Shown one piece after another: positions 1 through 8,946 of a stretch of 64,000 nucleotides of DNA; within the stretch, counting starts at the first letter, position 1; each line of letters begins with the position of its first letter. Made by a program: the position numbers and the translations under genes. The stretch comes from Bacteroidia bacterium (lineage in GTDB: Bacteria; Bacteroidota; Bacteroidia; DATLTG01), in assembly GCA_039924845.1 (NCBI GenBank), contig JBDTAC010000089.1, forward strand, positions 1-64,000, given 5' to 3'. The notes beneath the pieces are model-generated. The model was not told the DNA's origin. It was given only the letters and a program-made list of their open reading frames with translations, and did no database searches.

Positions 1-1012
1 GAATGTAGATCCAGAAGATTCACGCTCGTATTATTCTGTTTCTTCGCGTTTGGAAAAAGAAGTTCCGAACTCTTGGAAACCCAATCAATAAGATAATTTA
101 TCCAATTCAATAGCGCATTACGAACAAACGGGTCCTGAAATTTGGGAACAAACGGAGGGGAAAATTACGCATTTAGTTGTTGGAGTTGGAACAGGCGGAA
201 CTATTTCTGGAACCGGAAAATTTTTAAAAGAAAAAAATCCGAATATAAAAATTTGGGGAATTGATACGTATGGCTCTGTTTTCAAGAAGTACAAGGAAAC
301 AGGAATTTTCGATAAAAATGAAATTTATCCATACATCACGGAAGGAATCGGCGAAGATTTTTTACCGAAAAATGTGGATTTTAGTATCATCGATCGTTTC
401 GAAAAAGTAACGGATAAAGATGCAGCATTGATGACGCGCGAAATCGTAAAAAAAGAAGGGATATTTGTTGGAAATTCAGCCGGAGCAGCTATGGCTGGCT
501 TAATGCAATTGAAAGATCAATTGAAAGAAACAGATGTTGTGGTAGTTATTTTTCACGATCACGGAACGCGTTATTTAGGTAAAATGTTTAATGATGATTG
601 GATGCGCGATCGCGGATTTTTGGAAATTAAAAAACCAAAAGCGATTGATTTAATTCGCAAACACATTAACAGTCCTTTACTTACAGTAGATGCGGATGCG
701 TCGATAAACGATGCCGTTCAGATTATGACGAAATACGATATTTCTCAAATTCCAGTAATGCGAAAAAATGAAATAATTGGTGCATTAAACGATAATCACG
801 TATATACGCAATTGCTTGCTAACGCAGATTTGAAGCAAGAAAAAGTAGAAAAATTAATGCAAAATCCATTCCCGTTTGTGGAGTTGCAATCGTCTATTGA
901 AGAGGTTTCTAAAAAAATTACAAAAGAGAATAACGCTGTGTTGGTAAGGGATTTGGCAGGAAATATCCACATCATTACCAAACACGATATTATTGATGCG
1001 ATTAGTAATTGA
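1..1012 (+). pseudogene. PLP-dependent cystathionine beta-synthase, 3' part, interrupted by an in-frame TAA
   Basis: The frame starting at base 2 reads as a fold-type II PLP enzyme of the cysteine synthase/cystathionine beta-synthase family. It shows the PLP-phosphate loop GVGTGGTISGTGK, then EGIGEDFLP and GNSAGAAMAGL, and ends in two CBS-domain-like segments (about 660-1010). These enzymes join serine or O-acetylserine with a thiol in sulfur amino-acid metabolism. At 89-91 the frame has TAA inside NQ*DN, where the family normally has NQYDN, so a Tyr codon (TAT/TAC) appears to have become a stop. The frame is otherwise intact on both sides. Either it is a recent nonsense mutation or a base-call error. 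The first ATG after the stop (374) would give only the C-terminal part, without the catalytic lysine. The gene starts upstream of the window. Confidence 0.75.
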
Positions 1013-1033
1013 TGAAATTATTTTCATCGTAAA

Positions 1034-1864
1034 ATGAAAAATACTTTTCAAAAAAATAATTTTTTCGATCAGACAAATCGAGAAATTATTTTACGCGAAA
1101 TTCCGAAAAAAATAATTTCGGTAGTGCCTTCTCAGACTGAATTACTCTACGATTTAGGTTTAGATGAAGAAGTAATCGGAATCACCAAATTTTGTATTCA
1201 CCCCGAAAAATGGTTTCGCGAAAAAACACGCATTGGCGGAACAAAAAAACTTGACATCGAAAAAATAAAATTGCTAAATCCGGATTTAATTATCGCGAAT
1301 AAAGAAGAAAATGAAAAATCGCAAATTGAAGAATTGGCGCGCGATTTTAATGTTTGGATCAGCGATATAAAAACGCTGGATGATGCGCTACAAATGATTC
1401 TTCGAATAGGAGAAATTACTAATAAAAAAGAAAGAGCTGGAGAAATAAAACAAAAAATAGAAATCGAATTTGAAAAAATAATTTTTCGGCAAGTGAAAAA
1501 AAAATTTTTGAGAACGGCTTATTTCATTTGGAAAAAACCGTTTATGGTTGCTGGTGAAGACACCTTTATAGATGAAATGCTGCGTATTTGCGGACTGGAA
1601 AATGTGTTCCCGAAAAATATTTTTTCAGACACAAGAAATACGCGTTATCCTGAAATCTCGGCAGAGCAATTGAAAGCGGCAAATCCGGAAATTATATTAT
1701 TGTCGTCGGAACCTTATCCATTCAAAGAAAAACACATCGAAGAATTTAAATTGATTTGTCCGCAAGCAAAAATTAAAATTGTGGACGGTGAATTATTTTC
1801 GTGGTATGGCTCGCGTTTGTTGGAAAGTCCTGCGTATTTTGCAGAATTAATAAAAGGTTTTTAG
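1034..1864 (+). CDS. Helical-backbone metal receptor / BtuF-like substrate-binding protein
   Basis: A 276-aa protein of the class III periplasmic-binding fold used by vitamin B12 and siderophore importers. The N-terminal lobe has VPSQTELLYDLGLDEEVIGIT (about 32-52) and RIGGTKKLDIEKIKLLNPDLIIA. The C-terminal lobe has the typical AANPEIILLSSEPYPF. I see no signal peptide or lipobox, so its location is uncertain; cytosolic members of this family are common in Bacteroidota. No permease or ATPase lies beside it. The gene carries three copies of the dispersed AT-rich palindrome (about 1045-1068, 1100-1122 and 1470-1489), read as QKNNFFD, PKKIIS and EKIIF. Substrate unknown. Confidence 0.75.
   Translation: MKNTFQKNNFFDQTNREIILREIPKKIISVVPSQTELLYDLGLDEEVIGITKFCIHPEKWFREKTRIGGTKKLDIEKIKLLNPDLIIANKEENEKSQIEELARDFNVWISDIKTLDDALQMILRIGEITNKKERAGEIKQKIEIEFEKIIFRQVKKKFLRTAYFIWKKPFMVAGEDTFIDEMLRICGLENVFPKNIFSDTRNTRYPEISAEQLKAANPEIILLSSEPYPFKEKHIEEFKLICPQAKIKIVDGELFSWYGSRLLESPAYFAELIKGF
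1045..1068. repeat. Dispersed AT palindrome copy (variant form)
   Basis: The AAAAAAATAATTTTTTCGA-type copy lies four codons into the BtuF-like gene, where it is translated as QKNNFF. Confidence 0.6.
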
Positions 1865-1869
1865 TGCCA

Positions 1870-1890
1870 TCAAAAAAATAATTTTTCGAA
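1870..1890. repeat. Dispersed AT palindrome copy (variant form)
   Basis: The copy starts 6 bases after the stop of the BtuF-like gene and lies between it and the patatin gene. It has TC-A7-TAAT5-CGAA structure. Confidence 0.65.
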
Positions 1891-1951
1891 AGCATTTTAT
1901 CTTCACAAAAAATTCACGTGGTAATTTTATATTTATCCTTTTAAAATCTTG

Positions 1952-1959
1952 TAGATTTG
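1952..1959 (+). promoter_or_regulatory. Bacteroidota -7 box upstream of the patatin gene
   Basis: TAGATTTG followed by C matches the TAnnTTTG consensus 24 bases before the ATG at 1983. No clear TTTG at -33. Confidence 0.5.
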
Positions 1960-1982
1960 CAAGAGCTTATTGCTAAGCATTT

Positions 1983-4301
1983 ATGAAAATACAAAATGTT
2001 CGCTGTAAAAAAATAATTCTCGAAAGCATTTTTTCGATTGCTTTGATGACTTTTTTTATGAATACGGTGAGTGCTCAAAAAGTAGGATTGGTGCTGAGTG
2101 GAGGAGGAGCGAGCGGTTTGGCGCACATTGGCGTTATCAAAGCCTTGGAAGAAAATCACATTCCGATTGATTACATCACTGGAACTTCTATGGGTGCTTT
2201 AGTGGGCTGCATGTACGCGATTGGATACACGCCTGCGGAGATGGAAAAAATTGTTACGTCGGATCAATTTAAACATTGGGCGTACGGACAAATCGAAAAT
2301 AAATACATTTATTATTTTAAGAAAAAAGAAGAGGATGCTTCGTGGATTACAATTAAACTTTCTTTGGATTCGGCTTTAGAAACAACGCTTCCGACAAATA
2401 TTATTTCACCCATTCCAGTAGATTTTGCTTTGATGTCAAAATTATCCGCACCGGCGGCTGCGGCTCATTATAATTTTGACAGTTTAATGGTTCCCTTTCG
2501 CTGCGTAGCCGCGGATGTAGAAGATAAACAAACTGTGGTTTTTAGAAGAGGAAATTTAAGCGAAGCCGTTCGTGCTTCTATGTCTTATCCATTTTATTTA
2601 AAACCGATTTCAGTAGATGGAAAACTTTTATTTGACGGAGGTTTATACAATAATTTTCCATCAGATATAATGAAAAAAGATTTTTCGCCCGACTATGTTA
2701 TTGGCAGCAATGTTTCAGGAAATGTTCCTCCGCCTAAAGCAGATGACATCATTTCGCAAATTAAAAGTATGCTCATGAGTAAAACAGATTATGCACTGAA
2801 CTGTCCAGATGGGATTATTATTAATCCAAAAACAGACATTGCTTTGTTTGATTTTGATAATCCTCAAGAGCTTATTGACAGCGGTTATGCGGCTACAATG
2901 CGCCAAATTTCAGAAATTAAAATATGTATCCAACGTCAAGTAGACCCAACAATTTTAGCAGAAAAGCGCGCTGCTTTTATCCACAAGGAACAGCCTTTGA
3001 AATTTAAAGATATTGACATTAAGGGATTAAATCGTGTTCAAATTGCGTATGTAAAAAAAATATTGCGACATAAAACCAAAACGATTCCTATTGATAGCTT
3101 AAGACCAGAATATTTTCGCTTGATAGCGGATGATAAAATAAAAAGTATTTATCCGACGGCAAGTTACAATCCAGATGGATCTTACACGCTCAATTTAAAA
3201 ATAGTTCAAGAAAAAAAATTATTGGCAAAGTTTGGTGGCGATTTTTCAAATCGTCCGATTAGCGAAGGTTTTGTGGGATTGCAATACAATTATCTTGGCA
3301 AAACGGCCACATCCATTAGCGGAAATACGTATTTCGGAAAATTATATACTTCGGCACAGTTAAGTTCGCGTATTGATTTTCCGTTTAAAGAGCCACTTTA
3401 TATTGAACCGATGATGACTTATAACCGCTGGGATTATTTTAAAAGTAGCACTGCTTTTTTTGAAGATGTAAAGCCATCGTACTTGATACAAAACGAACAA
3501 TATGGAGAACTAAATATTGGTTTCCCTTTTGGTAACAAAGCAAAAATGGTTGCTACAGGTGGGATTGGAGACATTGTAAATAATTATTATCAGACAACAC
3601 TTTTTACACAATCGGATACCGCCGATCAAACCAATTTTAGAAATTTTTATACCCGATTAACATTTGATGTGAATAATTTAAACAGAAAACAATACGCGAC
3701 TGAAGGTGCTCGTTTTTTTGTAAAGGCAACGTATGTAAACGGCATCGAATACACACAACCCGGTTCCACATCCATCAACAAGCAACAAACTACAGAAGGA
3801 CATCAATGGATCCAGCTAAAAAGTGCGTTTGACAATTATTACAAACGACGAGGTACGTTGCGTTTAGGCGTTTATTTAGAAGGGGTTTATTCTAACCAGC
3901 CATTTTTTAATAATTACACATCCACCATTTTAATTTCTCCTGGTTTTCAGCCTACGCCTGAAAGTCAAACACTTTTTTTAGAAAACTACCATGCAAATAT
4001 TTATGCCGCAGGCGGTTTAAAAAGTATTATCACAGTTAAAAAGAATATCGAACTTCGTTTTGAAGGCTACGTTTTTCAACCGTATCAAGCCATTAGCAAA
4101 CAAACGGATTTAACAGCTGTTTACGGAAAACCACTTTCGATAAGGCATTATATTGCAACGGCAGCAGCTATTTACGAAACGCCTTTCGGTCCATTTAGTT
4201 TGAGTATTAATTATTACGATAGCCATACAGTAAACACTAATTCGCTCAGTTTTTTATTCCATTTCGGATACATTATTTTTAATCGAAAATCAATTGATTA
4301 A
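1983..4301 (+). CDS. Patatin-like phospholipase with POTRA and Omp85-type barrel
   Basis: A 772-aa protein with a signal peptide (1-31, ending VSAQ). A patatin domain follows with the oxyanion motif GGGASG (40-45), the nucleophile elbow GTSMG (Ser69) and the catalytic DGG (Asp about 218), so the Ser-Asp dyad is complete. After it come a POTRA-like segment (about 340-410, FKDIDIKGLNRVQIAYVKKI) and a beta-rich C-terminal half with alternating aromatic strands, as in an Omp85/BamA barrel. The architecture matches type Vd (PlpD-like) proteins, in which an outer-membrane barrel displays a phospholipase A. The exact lipid substrate cannot be read from the sequence. It is probably transcribed alone, since a separate -7 box precedes bamD. 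Confidence 0.85.
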   Translation: MKIQNVRCKKIILESIFSIALMTFFMNTVSAQKVGLVLSGGGASGLAHIGVIKALEENHIPIDYITGTSMGALVGCMYAIGYTPAEMEKIVTSDQFKHWAYGQIENKYIYYFKKKEEDASWITIKLSLDSALETTLPTNIISPIPVDFALMSKLSAPAAAAHYNFDSLMVPFRCVAADVEDKQTVVFRRGNLSEAVRASMSYPFYLKPISVDGKLLFDGGLYNNFPSDIMKKDFSPDYVIGSNVSGNVPPPKADDIISQIKSMLMSKTDYALNCPDGIIINPKTDIALFDFDNPQELIDSGYAATMRQISEIKICIQRQVDPTILAEKRAAFIHKEQPLKFKDIDIKGLNRVQIAYVKKILRHKTKTIPIDSLRPEYFRLIADDKIKSIYPTASYNPDGSYTLNLKIVQEKKLLAKFGGDFSNRPISEGFVGLQYNYLGKTATSISGNTYFGKLYTSAQLSSRIDFPFKEPLYIEPMMTYNRWDYFKSSTAFFEDVKPSYLIQNEQYGELNIGFPFGNKAKMVATGGIGDIVNNYYQTTLFTQSDTADQTNFRNFYTRLTFDVNNLNRKQYATEGARFFVKATYVNGIEYTQPGSTSINKQQTTEGHQWIQLKSAFDNYYKRRGTLRLGVYLEGVYSNQPFFNNYTSTILISPGFQPTPESQTLFLENYHANIYAAGGLKSIITVKKNIELRFEGYVFQPYQAISKQTDLTAVYGKPLSIRHYIATAAAIYETPFGPFSLSINYYDSHTVNTNSLSFLFHFGYIIFNRKSID

Positions 4302-4352
4302 TAAATACGGTTTTATTGAAAATTAAAAAAATACTTTTTGACAAAGAAATGC

Positions 4353-4360
4353 TATATTTG
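4353..4360 (+). promoter_or_regulatory. -7 box upstream of bamD
   Basis: TATATTTG followed by C lies 20 bases before the bamD ATG and fits TAnnTTTG. The upstream TTTG is too close to be a normal -33 box. Confidence 0.5.
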
Positions 4361-4380
4361 CACTCTTTTTTTAACCTATT

Positions 4381-5193
4381 ATGCTGAAACGAATTCATAT
4401 CATTTTCTTTATTTTAGTACTTGCTGGAACCTTTTCTTCGTGTAGCAAATACAATAAAATGATTAAAAATGCGGACATCAGTAAAAAATATGAAATTGCT
4501 ATTGACCTCTACAATAAAGGCGATTATGTTAGAGCTTTGCCTTTGTTTGAAGAATTAATGACCGTTTACAAAGGCACAGATAAAGCAGAAACCGTTTATT
4601 ACTATTACGCCTATACCAATTATAATTTAGGTGATTATGTATTGGGCGGTTATTATTTTCACGCCTTTGCGAAAACATATCCAAATAGTCCGCATACAGA
4701 GGAATGCGAGTACATGTATGCCTATTGTTATTACTTAAATTCCCCCACGTATAGTTTAGATCAAAGCGATACAAAGACTGCCATTCAAGCCTTTCAGGAA
4801 TTTGCCAATCAATTTCCGAACAGTGATAAATTAACAAAATGCAATCAGTTGATTGATAATTTGAGAGCTAAATTACAACGGAAAGCCTACGAAAATGCCA
4901 AATTGTATTATTACATCGAAGATTATAAAGCAGCCATCGTTGCCTTCAAAAATGTATTAAAAGATTATCCAGATATCAAACAAAAGGAAGAAATTAATTT
5001 TCTGATTGTGAAAAGTAATTACTTGCTTGCCATCAACAGCATCGATTTAAAAAAGCCGGAAAGACTTCAAAATACAGTAAGTGCCTATCTTAAATATGTG
5101 GATATGTTTCCACAAGGAGCATTTTTAAAAGATGCCGAGCAGATTTACAACAGTGCTTTGAAAGAACAACAAAAAATAAAAAAACAATCATAA
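4381..5193 (+). CDS. bamD: Outer membrane protein assembly factor BamD
   Basis: A 270-aa lipoprotein. Its signal peptide ends in a lipobox-like FSSC with Cys21, and TPR-type helix pairs fill the mature part (YEIAIDLYNKGDYVRALPLFEELMTVY; ETVYYYYAYTNYNLGDYVLGGYYFHAFAKTYPNSPHTEECEYMYAYCYY). This is the usual BamD pattern. It would work at the periplasmic face of the outer membrane with BamA in inserting beta-barrel proteins. It heads the bamD-rpoZ-coaBC-DUF4835 block that is conserved in the phylum, with 11 bases to rpoZ. Confidence 0.9.
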   Translation: MLKRIHIIFFILVLAGTFSSCSKYNKMIKNADISKKYEIAIDLYNKGDYVRALPLFEELMTVYKGTDKAETVYYYYAYTNYNLGDYVLGGYYFHAFAKTYPNSPHTEECEYMYAYCYYLNSPTYSLDQSDTKTAIQAFQEFANQFPNSDKLTKCNQLIDNLRAKLQRKAYENAKLYYYIEDYKAAIVAFKNVLKDYPDIKQKEEINFLIVKSNYLLAINSIDLKKPERLQNTVSAYLKYVDMFPQGAFLKDAEQIYNSALKEQQKIKKQS

Positions 5194-5204
5194 AAACACA
5201 CCCC

Positions 5205-5534
5205 ATGGATTACAAAAAAACACACGCAGAATTGACTACAACTACCAGAGATCTTCGTCAAATTGACTCTAAAACTGGCAATGTGTACAAATCACTTGTG
5301 GTTATTGCCAGAAGATCCAATCAAATTAGTGCGGAGATAAAAGAAGAATTAACGAATAAGTTAGCTGAATTTGCTACTCATACCGATAATTTGGAAGAGA
5401 TCTTTGAAAACAGAGAACAAATAGAAGTTTCTAAATATTACGAGCGTTTGCCGAAACCTACTTTAATCGCAACACACGAATTTTTGGAAGACAAAATCTA
5501 TTACCGCATACCCGATTCGGAACCTACAAAATAA
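5205..5534 (+). CDS. rpoZ: RNA polymerase omega subunit, Bacteroidota type
   Basis: A 109-aa protein with the omega-like core VYKSLVVIARRSNQISAEIKEEL (about 27-49), corresponding to the region that binds the beta' C-terminus in other omegas. The N- and C-terminal extensions are typical of Bacteroidota. The position between bamD and coaBC supports the call. A 26-bp palindrome follows the stop codon. Confidence 0.85.
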   Translation: MDYKKTHAELTTTTRDLRQIDSKTGNVYKSLVVIARRSNQISAEIKEELTNKLAEFATHTDNLEEIFENREQIEVSKYYERLPKPTLIATHEFLEDKIYYRIPDSEPTK

Positions 5535-5542
5535 GTTTTAAC

Positions 5543-5568
5543 CGTTCGAAAAATTAATTTTTCGAACG
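5543..5568 (+). repeat. Perfect 26-bp copy of the AT palindrome, possible intra-operon hairpin
   Basis: The core GAAAAATTAATTTTTC is flanked by CGTTC and its complement, giving a perfect 26-bp palindrome, followed by CAATTTTTTTG. It sits between rpoZ and coaBC, so it could act as a weak terminator or attenuator inside the operon. Confidence 0.7.
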
Positions 5569-5581
5569 CAATTTTTTTGTC

Positions 5582-6781
5582 ATGCTTTACGGACGAAATA
5601 TACTGGTCGGGATTTCCGGCAGTATTGCTGCCTATAAAAGTGCTTTCTTAATTCGGTTGCTGGTAAAGGCAGGTGCGAATGTGAAAGTAATAATGACACC
5701 TGCCGCCAAAGATTTTATTACTCCGCTCACACTTTCTACGCTTTCAAAAAATACGGTTTACTCCGAATTTAGTAAGCCAGATGGATCATGGGTAAACCAT
5801 GTGGATTTAGCTCTTTGGGCGGATGATATCATCATTGCTCCAGCATCTGCTAATACCATTGCTAAAATGGCACATGGGCTTTCCGACAATTTATTGATGG
5901 CAGTGTACTTATCTGCTAAATGTACTGTTTGTGTTGCTCCTGCAATGGACTTAGACATGTATAAACATCCTTCTACAAAAGAAAATTTTAAAAAATTGGC
6001 TGCTTTTGGGGTTAAAGTGATTCCTCCTGGAACTGGCGAATTAGCAAGTGGTTTACTTGGCGAAGGACGCATGGCAGAACCAGAAGATATTATTCGTTTT
6101 ATAGACGAACAGAAATTGCTTTTACATAAAAAAAAAGTATTGGTAACAGCTGGTCCCACTTATGAAGCCATTGATCCTGTTAGGTTCATAGGTAATCATT
6201 CGTCTGGAAAAATGGGCTTTGCCATTGCAGAGGAATTTGCAAAAAATGGAGCGGATGTTACCTTGGTTACTGGTCCGGTTGCCTTGCAGCAGCAACATCC
6301 AACTATTAAGCGGATAGATGTTACATCCGCCGACGAAATGTTTAAAGCCTGTACAACAAATTTTAAAAATAAAGACATTGTTGTAATGGCGGCTGCGGTG
6401 GCGGATTATAAACCGCTTGTTGTTGCGAAACAGAAAATAAAAAAAGCATCCGAAACCTTTACTATTCCATTAAGTAGAAACAAGGATATTTTGATGGAAC
6501 TCGGTAAAATGAAATCGAATAAACAAATTTTAGTTGGCTTTGCGCTCGAAACAGAAAACGAGCTTGCCAATGCCAAGGAGAAAATGAAGAAAAAGAATTT
6601 AGACATCATCGTGCTCAATTCCTTGCAGGATAAAGGAGCCGGATTTAAAAACGATACAAATAAAATAACGCTGATAGACAAATATAATAAAACGACTACT
6701 TTTGAGTTAAAATCCAAAACAGAAGTAGCCAAAGACATTGTTCAAAAAATTATTTTTTTACAGGCACACAACCATGCGTAA
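5582..6781 (+). CDS. coaBC: Bifunctional phosphopantothenoylcysteine decarboxylase / phosphopantothenate-cysteine ligase
   Basis: A 399-aa two-domain protein of coenzyme A synthesis. The N-terminal flavoprotein (CoaC) domain has GISGSIAAYKSA, the active-site segment WVNHVDLALWADDIIIAPASANTIAKMA and the substrate-clamp motif APAMDLDMY. The C-terminal ligase (CoaB) domain has TAGPTYEAIDPVRFIGNHSSGKMG and VMAAAVADYKP. Length and domain order are normal. Its last 8 bases overlap the start of the DUF4835 gene, which suggests translational coupling. A copy of the AT palindrome lies near its 3' end (about 6747-6764). Confidence 0.95.
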   Translation: MLYGRNILVGISGSIAAYKSAFLIRLLVKAGANVKVIMTPAAKDFITPLTLSTLSKNTVYSEFSKPDGSWVNHVDLALWADDIIIAPASANTIAKMAHGLSDNLLMAVYLSAKCTVCVAPAMDLDMYKHPSTKENFKKLAAFGVKVIPPGTGELASGLLGEGRMAEPEDIIRFIDEQKLLLHKKKVLVTAGPTYEAIDPVRFIGNHSSGKMGFAIAEEFAKNGADVTLVTGPVALQQQHPTIKRIDVTSADEMFKACTTNFKNKDIVVMAAAVADYKPLVVAKQKIKKASETFTIPLSRNKDILMELGKMKSNKQILVGFALETENELANAKEKMKKKNLDIIVLNSLQDKGAGFKNDTNKITLIDKYNKTTTFELKSKTEVAKDIVQKIIFLQAHNHA

Positions 6782-7679
6782 GTTATTAAGTATTATTTTA
6801 GTTATTCTCAGTTCTATTTCAATTGTTTCTGCTCAGGAATTAAATTGTCAAGTATCTGTTGTATCGCCTGCCATATCTGTATCTGCTACCAAATTGGTGC
6901 TGCAAACCCTGCAAACTTCTATCTTCGACTTTATGAACAATACGCGTTTTACCAACGATGTTTTTAAAAACGACGAACGTATTGAATGCAGTATCCTTAT
7001 TAATGTTACGCAACAGGTTTCTACCGACCAATTTCAGGCAACCATTCAAATACAATCGCGGCGACCTGTTTACAAAAGCTCATACAATTCGACTATGATT
7101 AACTTCATTGATCAGGATTTTGAATTCTCATACCTGCAATATCAACCGATGGAATTTGTTAAAACAACAGTGAATCCCAACTTGATGTCCGTTTTGGCTT
7201 TTTATGCTTATACTATTATCGGAATGGATTACGATTCGTATTCTTTGAATGGTGGTTCGCCTTATTTTCAACAAGCACAAACCATTGTAAACAATATGCA
7301 AAACGCTGCTGAAAAAGGCTGGAAGCCTTATGAAAGCGACCGGAACCGCTATTGGCTCATCGAAAACATTTTGGATCCTTATTTTAAGCCTTTGCGGGAA
7401 TGTATTTATCGCTACCATCGCCTTGGCTTGGATATTATGTCGGATAACAAAGATGCCGGTAGAGCTGTCATCCTACAAAGTTTGCAGTTATTGCAAAAAG
7501 TTAACAATGATAAGCCTGGTTCTTTCGGTTTGCAATTTTTCTTCAATGCCAAATCCGATGAAATTGTCAATATATTTAAACAAGCTTATCCCGAAGAAAA
7601 AACGAAAGTCGTCAGCGTCCTCACGGAAGTAGATCCCGCCAATTCCAATAAATACGACACCATTACGGGGACACAGTAA
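6774..7679 (+). CDS. DUF4835 family secreted protein
   Basis: From ATG 6774 the product is 301 aa with a signal peptide (MRKLLSIILVILSSISIVSAQE). I prefer this start to the upstream 6738 because it gives a clean signal sequence and an 8-base overlap with coaBC. Motifs of the family seen here include YNSTMINFIDQDFEFSYLQYQPMEF and the central LAFYAYTIIGMDYDSYS. Function is unknown. In many Bacteroidota recN comes next; here the next gene is an unrelated convergent hydrolase. Confidence 0.85.
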   Translation: MRKLLSIILVILSSISIVSAQELNCQVSVVSPAISVSATKLVLQTLQTSIFDFMNNTRFTNDVFKNDERIECSILINVTQQVSTDQFQATIQIQSRRPVYKSSYNSTMINFIDQDFEFSYLQYQPMEFVKTTVNPNLMSVLAFYAYTIIGMDYDSYSLNGGSPYFQQAQTIVNNMQNAAEKGWKPYESDRNRYWLIENILDPYFKPLRECIYRYHRLGLDIMSDNKDAGRAVILQSLQLLQKVNNDKPGSFGLQFFFNAKSDEIVNIFKQAYPEEKTKVVSVLTEVDPANSNKYDTITGTQ

Positions 7680-7690
7680 AAAGAACTGTC

Positions 7691-7709
7691 CAAAAATTAA
7701 TTTTTCGAA
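7691..7709. repeat. Dispersed AT palindrome copy between convergent genes
   Basis: CAAAAATTAATTTTTCGAA lies in the 60-base gap between the stops of the DUF4835 and dienelactone hydrolase genes, where it may help end transcription. Confidence 0.65.
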
Positions 7710-7739
7710 GCTCTTGTTTCAATTAACAAAATTTAATTT

Positions 7740-8447
7740 TTACTCGCCTAAATTATTTTTGAAGAAAGCCATACTCATTGCCCACGTTTCGGAAGCTGCA
7801 TGTTTGTTATAACTTGCGCGGTCGTCGCAATTAAAACCGTGATCGACATTAGAAATCACTACATTGGTATACGGTTTCTCCGCAGCTTTTACAGCATTGA
7901 TTACAATGTCTATCTGTTCAGCAGAAATGTGTTTATCCAAACCTCCCCAAAAGAATAAATGAGGCGCATGTAAATCTTTCGCTTTATCCGCATAATCGGA
8001 TGTTTTTCCTCCGTAAAAGGAAACAGCCGCAGCAAGCGGTAACACAGCGTTTGCCAAGAAGGAAACTCTGCCTCCCAAACAAAAACCAATACTTCCTATT
8101 TTCGCGTGTTTTACATTGGGTTGTTTTTGTAACCAATCGTACGCGGCTTTCATATCAGCCGACATCCCCTCTACGCTCATCGCTTGAAAATGGGGCATAA
8201 TAGATGTCATATCTCCATAACTGGCTTCAAAGCCGGGCGCGGCACTGCGGTGGAATAATTCTGGCGCAATAGCCACATATCCTTCTTTCGCGATGCGATC
8301 TGCAATGCTACGAATGTGTGCAGTTATTCCGAAAGCTTCCTGTAAAACAAGCATCGCCGGAAACGGACCTTTGCCTTCGGGCATCGAAACGTAAGCTTGC
8401 ATACTTGTACCATCGCTTACTTGTAAACTTATTTTTTGTGTAGCCAT
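7740..8447 (-). CDS. Dienelactone hydrolase family protein
   Basis: An alpha/beta-hydrolase of 235 aa from ATG 8447. The nucleophile elbow is GFCLGG, with Cys as in true dienelactone hydrolases. A candidate acid (WGGLDKHIS, Asp) and the catalytic His (NVDHGFNCDDR) follow in the right order. Oxyanion region: LVLQEAFGITAHIRSIADRIA. An upstream in-frame ATG at 8477 adds ten residues and directly abuts the stop of the SRPBCC gene; the shorter start fits the family better. It is probably co-transcribed with the SRPBCC and DUF1569 genes. The natural substrate is unknown. Confidence 0.85.
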   Translation of the reverse strand: MATQKISLQVSDGTSMQAYVSMPEGKGPFPAMLVLQEAFGITAHIRSIADRIAKEGYVAIAPELFHRSAAPGFEASYGDMTSIMPHFQAMSVEGMSADMKAAYDWLQKQPNVKHAKIGSIGFCLGGRVSFLANAVLPLAAAVSFYGGKTSDYADKAKDLHAPHLFFWGGLDKHISAEQIDIVINAVKAAEKPYTNVVISNVDHGFNCDDRASYNKHAASETWAMSMAFFKNNLGE

Positions 8448-8477
8448 TTCTTTGAATTGGTATTGATAGTAGCGCAT

Positions 8478-8933
8478 TTATTTCCCTTCCACCAATTGCT
8501 TGATAGCAACTAAAATCGAGTTCCAACCTTCGCCTTTGTTATAGGTATCGATGTATCTTTTTTCGCCTTCAGCTGCGTTTTCGAAACCGTCTTGTAGCAC
8601 CATTAAATGAGTTACTCCGCCCTTCTCCGACAAATCATACGTAACGTTCAAATAATTTTCAGGCACATCAGGATAAGACGCATTGGGGTCTATCACCGAG
8701 TATTTTAACTGACGATTGGTTTGAATGTGCAACACAATTCCTTTTACGAATACCACTTCTTTGCCTTCTACCTTGGCGCGCCAAATTAAAGGATTACCCA
8801 CTTTCCAGTCGGATACCGCTTCGCAACCAAACATATACATTTTTGTTTTTTGTGGATTCACCAACGCATCCCATACTTTAGCCAATGGTGCATTGATTTT
8901 AATATCGCTTTTTACGATTAATTGATGACTCAT
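8478..8933 (-). CDS. SRPBCC (AHSA1-type) family protein
   Basis: About 151 aa from ATG 8933 (MSHQLIVKSDIKINAPLAKVWDALVNPQKTKMYMFG). The START/Bet v1-like fold begins with the usual helix after INAPLAKVWDAL and ends with the long C-terminal helix GWNSILVAIKQLVEG. The upstream extension to 9065 runs into the DUF1569 gene and has no family similarity, so it was discarded. AHSA1-type proteins bind small hydrophobic ligands or act on Hsp90; no specific role can be given. Middle gene of a three-gene minus-strand group. Confidence 0.8.
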   Translation of the reverse strand: MSHQLIVKSDIKINAPLAKVWDALVNPQKTKMYMFGCEAVSDWKVGNPLIWRAKVEGKEVVFVKGIVLHIQTNRQLKYSVIDPNASYPDVPENYLNVTYDLSEKGGVTHLMVLQDGFENAAEGEKRYIDTYNKGEGWNSILVAIKQLVEGK

Positions 8934-8946
8934 ATTCAGGAAATTA

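Noticed and set aside
89-91. Stop-codon readthrough or an altered genetic code
   Set aside because: Many genes in the window end normally at TAA, and no recoding signal is seen.
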